This document shows, piece after piece, positions 1 to 4,208 of a stretch of 7,848 nucleotides of DNA (its first letter is position 1; the number at the start of each line of letters is the position of its first letter). The notes below the pieces were generated by a model. That model saw nothing but the letters and a program-made list of their open reading frames with translations. It was not told where the DNA came from and searched no databases. The position numbers were made by a program, and so were the translations under genes. Origin of the DNA: LW40-45 sp048883105. Its GTDB lineage: Archaea > Asgardarchaeota > Lokiarchaeia > Sigyniarchaeales > SOKP01. The stretch lies in the NCBI GenBank assembly GCA_048883105.1, contig JBHLQY010000082.1:1-7848 (forward strand). Direction: 5' to 3'.

Positions 1-656
1 TCTTCTGGTGCAGGGATCTCTTGAAGTTCACTCGGAGTTGGTTCTGTTAATTCGTTGATTTCTTTGATTAAGATTGGTGATTTCTTTTGGGTATCTTCTA
101 TAAATTTTTGAACCCATTTAAAGTATTCAAGAGTATTTGGCAATTCTAACTCGTACGCAACTCTATGATATTCAGTATTTTTTTCATCCGAATAATCGTT
201 TAATCTAAATATTTCAAAACCTAATTTTCCCTCTTTACCCATTAAAGTATGGTCGAAAACTATATAAAAACTATAAGGTTTATTATCATTTTGGAAAAAA
301 TGGTGATTTTTAATTGCCGAGTCGCTAAAAAATAAACCCCACCCAGGATGGGAACTATACCAACCTATAGTATAAAGATTTTGATTAGAGTATATTCTTT
401 CAACTTCGGAAAATGCGTTATAATCTTCTGAACTAAACCCTAATGAAATTTTTTTTCCATGAGTTATAGGAATAGCGTTAATTAATTCTATGTCTTTTTC
501 ATTTACAGTTTTTCCGATACATATTCCCATTACCTCAACACTTTCTTCAATCGCTTCATTTCCAAACCTTAAAACATGTGTAATCATGTTTCTAAATGCT
601 TCTTTTTTAATATATATCTTTCCTTCTTCTGGGAATTCTTCTTGTTCAGATGTCAT
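1..656 (-). CDS. MPN (Mov34/PAD-1) domain protein with degenerate JAMM motif, partial
   Basis: The reading frame starts at ATG 656-654 and runs off the left edge after 218 codons, so the C-terminus is missing. Residues about 12-160 are an MPN domain: EVMGICIG (Glu41), the strand ending GWY, then SSHPGWGLFFSDSA (residues 101-114), and a GFEIFRLND strand. The active JAMM motif is HxHPx6SxxD. Here the first His is Ser101 (codon AGT at 356-354) and the Asp is Ala114 (GCA at 317-315), while Glu41, His103 and Ser111 remain. Two of three zinc ligands are lost, so it is probably catalytically inactive, like the MPN-minus subunits Rpn8 and CSN6. The gene begins 6 bases after the stop of the intact MPN paralogue upstream, so the two are probably co-transcribed and may form a heterodimer (inference). 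The visible tail is Pro/Glu-rich. It is a paralogue of the next gene, sharing LRFGN, EDY, VFDHT, FRL and YH.V blocks. The MPN call is secure; the role is unknown. Confidence 0.9.
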   Translation of the reverse strand, partial: MTSEQEEFPEEGKIYIKKEAFRNMITHVLRFGNEAIEESVEVMGICIGKTVNEKDIELINAIPITHGKKISLGFSSEDYNAFSEVERIYSNQNLYTIGWYSSHPGWGLFFSDSAIKNHHFFQNDNKPYSFYIVFDHTLMGKEGKLGFEIFRLNDYSDEKNTEYHRVAYELELPNTLEYFKWVQKFIEDTQKKSPILIKEINELTEPTPSELQEIPAPE

Positions 657-662
657 TTTTAT

Positions 663-2111
663 TTATTCGCTCCCTCCTTCTGTATTGTGTAATTTATTTG
701 ATAATTCTTGTTTTTGAGCTTCTAATTCTTTTATTTTTTTATTTAATGAATTAATAGAACGTTCCAAGTGGGGAGTAGTTGAGGTTAAATTGGATAAAAA
801 AGTTTGAGTTTCATTTTGCAAATCACTAAATTTTTTTGATAAAATCTCGATTTGTTCTTTAAAATTTTCTCTGATTTTTTCTTGAAATCCTTTTAATTTT
901 TCTGAAGTTAACTTTTCTATAGATTTTATTTTTTCAGACAAATTTTCTAAAGATGAATATTGTTGATCTAAATTTTCTGAATATTTAACGTTTTTATTAG
1001 CAATTTCTGTTAAAATCTTTGAATTTTCATCTAAAATTTGCACAATTTTATTTAGTGAAATGTTAATATTTTCTTCAAATAATTCATTTATCATTAGAGG
1101 AAGCTCTTCTTTTAATTTAATCATCAAATTTTCAATCTCTTCTCGATCTTTATCAAAATTTTCAAATCGATCATCTATATAGACGTCAAGCTCATTTAGC
1201 TTATCTATTAATGAAAATTTGAAATTATTCTGAAGAGTATCAAGCCCTTTTCTTAAGCTGTCTTTTAACTCTATTAAATCACCTCTCATTTGTAAGTTAT
1301 TCTCCATCGTAATTTTTATAATCTCCTGACTCCAAGAGTTAAGATAATTTATTAGTGGTTCAATTGAAAATTGTAAAAAATTTGAAAGCCCATTATATAA
1401 AGCTGAGAATATTTCTTTTAGTTTTAATTCGGGTTTGGCTGCTAATAATTCGCTTTTGTCAGGAAAGAAAATTTCGCCAAAAAGATCGGGAGTTTCATTG
1501 ATTTCTAAAATTGGTGGCTCTTGAGAGTGAATAATATTAATTAATTCCATTAATTTAACGTAAAACTCCATATTATCGGGATGTTCTACTCTTGTTTCTA
1601 CTTCATGATAATTTGATTTTGAACCCTTTGAAGGATCGTCAAGTCTGAAAGTTCTAAAACCCAAATCTCCTGGATTTTCTAAATAAGTATGATCAAAAAC
1701 AATACCAATGGCGCTAGGATTTGGAGTTTGCCAACCAAGTTGATTTAGAATATCTGTTCCTGAAAAAAATATTTGTAAGCCAGGGTGGCTATGATACCAA
1801 CCTACAGTAAACCAATTTTTCTCGGCAAACTCTTCATCCACTTGAGCAAAAGTTATATAATCTTCAGGTGCAAATGCAACTTCAATTGACCCTCCATGTG
1901 AAATCGGTACAGCTTCTTCAACAATAACATTTCTTATTACTCCTTCGCCTTCAAGATGCCCAATTAACATACCCATTACTTCTCTATATTGTCTAGGATC
2001 TCTCGCTCTATTACCAAAACGTAGAGTATGAACTAACATTTTGTAATATGCTAGAGGTTTGATCACAACTATTTCATCGTTATCCTTTAGCTTTGAACGG
2101 CGTTTACTCAA
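663..2111 (-). CDS. JAMM/MPN metalloprotease-like protein with long C-terminal coiled-coil region
   Basis: 482 residues. Residues about 12-158 form an MPN domain with a complete JAMM motif: Glu44 in EVMGMLIG and HSHPGLQIFFSGTD, giving His107, His109, Ser117 and Asp120. Active members of this family (Rpn11, CSN5, AMSH, archaeal JAMM proteins) are zinc isopeptidases that cleave ubiquitin or ubiquitin-like conjugates, so hydrolase activity is likely but the substrate is unknown. A GFRTFRLDDP strand and an NYHEV block follow, shared with both other MPN proteins here. Residues about 225-475 are almost wholly helix-forming, rich in Lys/Glu/Leu/Ile/Asn with heptad-like spacing, and probably a coiled coil. 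I see no signal peptide or convincing membrane segment. The start is TTG 2111-2109: an in-frame TGA lies three codons upstream, and the next Met (residue 25) would cut off the first strand. A GTGA at 2121-2118 may serve as a weak SD. The gene leads into the degenerate MPN gene 6 bases downstream. Confidence 0.93.
   Translation of the reverse strand: MSKRRSKLKDNDEIVVIKPLAYYKMLVHTLRFGNRARDPRQYREVMGMLIGHLEGEGVIRNVIVEEAVPISHGGSIEVAFAPEDYITFAQVDEEFAEKNWFTVGWYHSHPGLQIFFSGTDILNQLGWQTPNPSAIGIVFDHTYLENPGDLGFRTFRLDDPSKGSKSNYHEVETRVEHPDNMEFYVKLMELINIIHSQEPPILEINETPDLFGEIFFPDKSELLAAKPELKLKEIFSALYNGLSNFLQFSIEPLINYLNSWSQEIIKITMENNLQMRGDLIELKDSLRKGLDTLQNNFKFSLIDKLNELDVYIDDRFENFDKDREEIENLMIKLKEELPLMINELFEENINISLNKIVQILDENSKILTEIANKNVKYSENLDQQYSSLENLSEKIKSIEKLTSEKLKGFQEKIRENFKEQIEILSKKFSDLQNETQTFLSNLTSTTPHLERSINSLNKKIKELEAQKQELSNKLHNTEGGSE
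670..679 (-). promoter_or_regulatory. Shine-Dalgarno site of the degenerate MPN gene
   Basis: On the minus strand the sequence AAGGAGGGAG lies inside the last codons of the intact MPN gene (it encodes part of its GluGlyGlySerGlu end) and ends about 13 bases before the ATG at 656. AGGAGG matches the archaeal anti-SD, but the spacing is longer than usual. Translation of the second MPN gene probably depends on this site, and coupling to termination of the first gene is likely. Confidence 0.6.
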
Positions 2112-2160
2112 ATATATTCACTTTTTTTGAAATATAGATCTGTTAATTCTTAATATTATT

Positions 2161-2170
2161 AATATAATTT
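2161..2170 (-). promoter_or_regulatory. Candidate TATA box for the MPN gene pair
   Basis: The minus strand reads AAATTATATT, preceded by CAGTTAAA, which could act as a BRE-like element. An archaeal TATA box here would place transcription start near 2139, about 28 bases before the TTG start, leaving room for the weak GTGA ribosome site. The whole spacer is AT-rich, so such matches arise easily by chance. Confidence 0.35.
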
Positions 2171-2200
2171 AACTGATTTAAATTTTCAATATAACTATTT

Positions 2201-2226
2201 TAAGAATAAAAAAGAATAAAATAAAT
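2201..2226 (-). terminator. U-rich archaeal-type terminator after the zinc-ribbon gene
   Basis: Directly after the TAG stop of the zinc-ribbon gene, the minus strand carries several T runs (TTTATTTTATTC, then TTTTTTATTCTT). Archaeal RNA polymerase terminates at U-rich tracts without needing a hairpin. Together with the 123-base gap and the candidate TATA box, this suggests that the zinc-ribbon gene and the MPN pair are separate transcripts. Confidence 0.4.
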
Positions 2227-2234
2227 CACTAATA

Positions 2235-2960
2235 CTAATGCTCATGAGGTAATGGCTTTCCGCAAAAAGGGCAAAATTTGAAGTCTATATCTTTCCCGCA
2301 ATATGGACAGAAGTTAGATATTTCTTCAGCGACCTCTTCTGAAGGTGTCTCCACAGATATTTCTTCAGCTACCTCTTCTGAAGGTGTCTCCACAGATACT
2401 TCTTCTTTCGGGGGCGCTCCTGGAATTGTTGGTAATTGTCGTTTTGTTTTTATTGTAGGTGCTGACACTTTTTCTTCCTCTGCTCTCTCAGCAGCCACCC
2501 TTTCTTTGAAAGCTTTGCGCTGTTCTTCGAGCATCTCCTCTTGAGTTTTCTCACCTTCTTGCTTAACCCAACCAGGACCTTTAGAAGGTCGTTTTATCTC
2601 GCTTTCGGGAACTTTTTCCAATTCAACCTTTTTTGTTTCAGCAATGGGTGCCTTGGCTTTTTTCTCTTGTTTTCTCTGAATTGCCTGTTTTACTAAGGCT
2701 TGTGAGGTCTTCATAATTTGATGAGGATTGATATTAGGTATCATTACAGTTCTTAATACCCAGCCAACAAGGTAATTCTGGTTAGGATATTCCCTTTCTG
2801 CTGCTAATTCTGTGTCTTTAAATACATATGAATCAATTACATCTTTACCTTTTAGAATTCGGGAGGCCCATTTATTATTAATCAAACCAAGTTGCAATCG
2901 ATAAGATGTCCCGGCTATTCCAAGCTGACCAGTTAATGGAATAAAACCTTGTTCAGTCAA
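2235..2960 (-). CDS. Zinc-ribbon protein with uncharacterised N-terminal domain
   Basis: 241 residues in three parts. Residues 1-95 look like a compact globular domain of a family I do not recognise (landmarks: GTSYRLQLGLINNKWASRI, NQNYLVGWVL, NINPHQIMKTSQALVKQA). Residues 96-215 are a Lys/Glu/Pro-rich, probably disordered or helical linker ending in two near-identical 13-residue repeats. Residues 218-233 are a zinc ribbon, CPYC-x8-CPFC (Cys218, 221, 230, 233), followed by a short His-containing tail. There is no signal peptide or membrane segment, so it is probably a cytosolic zinc-binding adaptor. The start is TTG 2960-2958, fixed by a strong SD (GGGTGAT) 5 bases upstream. The gene looks more GC-rich by eye than its neighbours. 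It is divergent from the third MPN gene, and the two share the spacer holding both promoters. Zinc ribbons often bind proteins or nucleic acids; any role with the MPN proteins is inferred from position only. Confidence 0.88.
   Translation of the reverse strand: MTEQGFIPLTGQLGIAGTSYRLQLGLINNKWASRILKGKDVIDSYVFKDTELAAEREYPNQNYLVGWVLRTVMIPNINPHQIMKTSQALVKQAIQRKQEKKAKAPIAETKKVELEKVPESEIKRPSKGPGWVKQEGEKTQEEMLEEQRKAFKERVAAERAEEEKVSAPTIKTKRQLPTIPGAPPKEEVSVETPSEEVAEEISVETPSEEVAEEISNFCPYCGKDIDFKFCPFCGKPLPHEH
2317..2394 (-). repeat. Tandem 39-bp repeat, two copies plus a partial third
   Basis: Copies at 2317-2355 and 2356-2394 differ at one base (g at 2331 versus t at 2370), and a diverged fragment of about 12 bases follows at 2395. 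The unit length is a multiple of three, so the protein gains a 13-residue repeat, EEISVETPSEEVA, in the acidic linker just before the zinc ribbon, without a frameshift. The near-identity implies recent duplication or ongoing homogenisation, and copy number may vary between strains. Confidence 0.95.
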
Positions 2961-2965
2961 ATTAA

Positions 2966-2972
2966 ATCACCC
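2966..2972 (-). promoter_or_regulatory. Strong Shine-Dalgarno site deciding the TTG start
   Basis: The minus strand reads GGGTGAT with 5 bases before the TTG at 2960. GGTGAT is complementary to the 3' end of archaeal 16S rRNA (AUCACC). This good match at ideal spacing supports the non-ATG start of the zinc-ribbon gene. Confidence 0.8.
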
Positions 2973-2978
2973 TTTTCT

Positions 2979-3020
2979 TATATGTATAATAATCCTATTT
3001 TCAACTGGAATTTGTTATAA
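2979..3020 (-). promoter_or_regulatory. Candidate promoter region of the zinc-ribbon gene
   Basis: Two TATA-like elements face left: TTATAACAAA near 3011-3020 and TTATACATATAA near 2979-2990. The first would put transcription start near 2988 and keep the SD within the leader. The second would start transcription at about the TTG and exclude the SD, so the first fits better. The composition makes the exact box uncertain. Confidence 0.3.
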
Positions 3021-3066
3021 TTTGAATTATAATTATGATAATAATATAATTTTAATAATTAAATAA

Positions 3067-3075
3067 TTTTATATT
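3067..3075 (+). promoter_or_regulatory. Candidate TATA box for the third MPN gene
   Basis: TTTTATATT preceded by AAATAA resembles an archaeal TATA box with a weak BRE. Transcription start would fall near 3098, about 10 bases before the ATG of a 15-codon ORF and about 54 bases before the MPN start. The surrounding sequence is extremely AT-rich, so confidence is limited. Confidence 0.35.
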
Positions 3076-3107
3076 CAAGAAAAAACATAAATAGAAAAAG
3101 TATTATT

Positions 3108-3155
3108 ATGAGTAAAAAAGCTCATAAAAATAAAAAAACATACATTAAAAAATGA
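3108..3155 (+). other. Possible 15-codon leader ORF overlapping the MPN start by ATGA
   Basis: ATG at 3108 opens a frame encoding MSKKAHKNKKTYIKK, ending at TGA 3153-3155. The stop overlaps the MPN start codon (ATG 3152-3154) as ATGA, the arrangement typical of translational coupling. The MPN gene has no SD of its own, so termination-reinitiation from this Lys-rich mini-ORF could be how it is translated. Chance is a real alternative in an A-rich leader: the run may instead be an untranslated 5' region, or transcription may start close to 3152. Confidence 0.3.
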
Positions 3156-4108
3156 CCGTTATTATTCCAAAAAAGGCTTATTTAACTGTTGTAGCAGCTT
3201 CTATTAGATATGCTAACGCTAAGATTCCTTTTGATGATTGGTTAGAAATTTATGGTATTTTTACTGGAAAGACTTCCAAAGATGGCGAAGATTTAATAAT
3301 TACAGAAGCATATACTATAACACATCAAGTTAGAAGCGAAGAGGATGTAATAGACAAAGTATTTTGGTCTGACGAAGATTATATTTCATTTAGCATAATT
3401 GACGACGAAGCTTTTTCTAAAGGTGAATATACTGTAGGATGGTTTCATTCTCATCCAGGTCACAGAGTTATGATGACTAGTTTAGATATTCGTACTACAG
3501 CAACTTATCAAAAATTTAATCCCCTCGCAATATCTCTTGTATTTAATCCAGAACGATTAATTAAACAACGTGAACCAGCAGTAAAAAGAGGAGATCCCGA
3601 TATTAAATTAAAAAACGATCCTGGATTTAAGATTTTTAGATTAGACGATCCCGAAATACTTGAATCAAATTATCACGAAGTAAATGATTATAGGATCGAG
3701 GGATTTGAAAGCATGGAACAATTAGTTGAGAATTCTCAAAAGTTTGCTTTGGATATAACTAATCTCTTTCCGAAAGATGATATCATTAAAAGCTATAAGA
3801 ATTTCGTAAAAAATAATGTAAAACAGTTAAATTCATTATTAATGGGAACTGAAGAATATTTGAAAACATTGGCAATAAAAGGTGAAAAGAGTAGGATTCC
3901 TGAAGTTTTGGAAACACAAGGAAAAGATATTAAAAAATTTGTAGCAGAAACATTCATGAAAATAGAAAATATAAAAGATTTCATGGATTATCTTGAATAT
4001 AAAGAAAGAGAGACTATAATTCCAAAAGTAAATGATGTCTTGTCTAGATGGGATGATGCTATTTCTAATTTGGATGATAAATTAAACGAATTATCAAAAA
4101 AATTTTAA
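3152..4108 (+). CDS. JAMM/MPN domain protein with variant motif (Thr for Ser) and helical tail
   Basis: 318 residues. The MPN domain spans about residues 3-168, with Glu32 in LEIYGIFTG and HSHPGHRVMMTSLD, giving His99, His101, Thr109 and Asp112. All metal ligands are present; Thr109 replaces the Ser that assists catalysis in Rpn11-like enzymes. Thr keeps a hydroxyl, so activity is possible but less certain than for the paralogue at 663-2111. Between the FNP strand and GFKIFRLDDP lies a charged insertion (residues about 133-158) absent from the other two paralogues. NYHEV follows, then a helix-rich C-terminal region (about 190-318) ending in a Leu/Lys/Asp amphipathic helix. The ATG at 3152 is the only good start, since an in-frame TAA lies at 3146-3148. 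No SD is visible. It is divergent from the zinc-ribbon gene and followed after 100 bases by the AAA+/VWA gene. It is probably a cytosolic isopeptidase-family protein; substrate unknown. Confidence 0.92.
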   Translation: MTVIIPKKAYLTVVAASIRYANAKIPFDDWLEIYGIFTGKTSKDGEDLIITEAYTITHQVRSEEDVIDKVFWSDEDYISFSIIDDEAFSKGEYTVGWFHSHPGHRVMMTSLDIRTTATYQKFNPLAISLVFNPERLIKQREPAVKRGDPDIKLKNDPGFKIFRLDDPEILESNYHEVNDYRIEGFESMEQLVENSQKFALDITNLFPKDDIIKSYKNFVKNNVKQLNSLLMGTEEYLKTLAIKGEKSRIPEVLETQGKDIKKFVAETFMKIENIKDFMDYLEYKERETIIPKVNDVLSRWDDAISNLDDKLNELSKKF

Positions 4109-4157
4109 CATTGTGCATATTGATAATAATATTTTTGATAGTTGGTTTGTATCCAAA

Positions 4158-4180
4158 ATTTTTTAATTTCTTTTATTTTA
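4158..4180 (+). terminator. T-rich tract after the third MPN gene
   Basis: About 50 bases after the TAA stop the plus strand has a T-dominated stretch (AATTTTTTAATTTC followed by TTTTATTTTA), a plausible archaeal U-tract terminator. The second half also resembles a TATA box for the next gene, lying 29-38 bases before its ATG, so the element may serve either or both purposes. Confidence 0.35.
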
Positions 4181-4208
4181 CTAAAGTTAAAAGTTTCTTA
4201 GACTTACA

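Noticed and set aside
490..717. Plus-strand ORF of 75 codons
   Set aside because: It lies antisense to the start of the degenerate MPN gene and the end of the intact one; its Ser/Phe/Ile-rich translation is the complement of genuine coding sequence.
2317..2394. Possible CRISPR array
   Set aside because: The two copies are directly adjacent with no spacers and lie in frame inside a protein-coding gene.
2278..2544. Plus-strand ORF of 88 codons, Ser-rich
   Set aside because: It is antisense to the repeat and zinc-ribbon part of the zinc-ribbon gene; the Ser-rich repeats are the complement of the Glu-rich repeats.
2961..3151. Structured RNA or riboswitch in the divergent spacer
   Set aside because: Only AT-rich, low-complexity sequence with TATA-like matches; no stable GC-containing stems or tRNA/snoRNA boxes could be seen.
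3793..3984. Minus-strand ORF of 63 codons
   Set aside because: It is antisense to the helical tail of the third MPN gene and has no recognisable domain.
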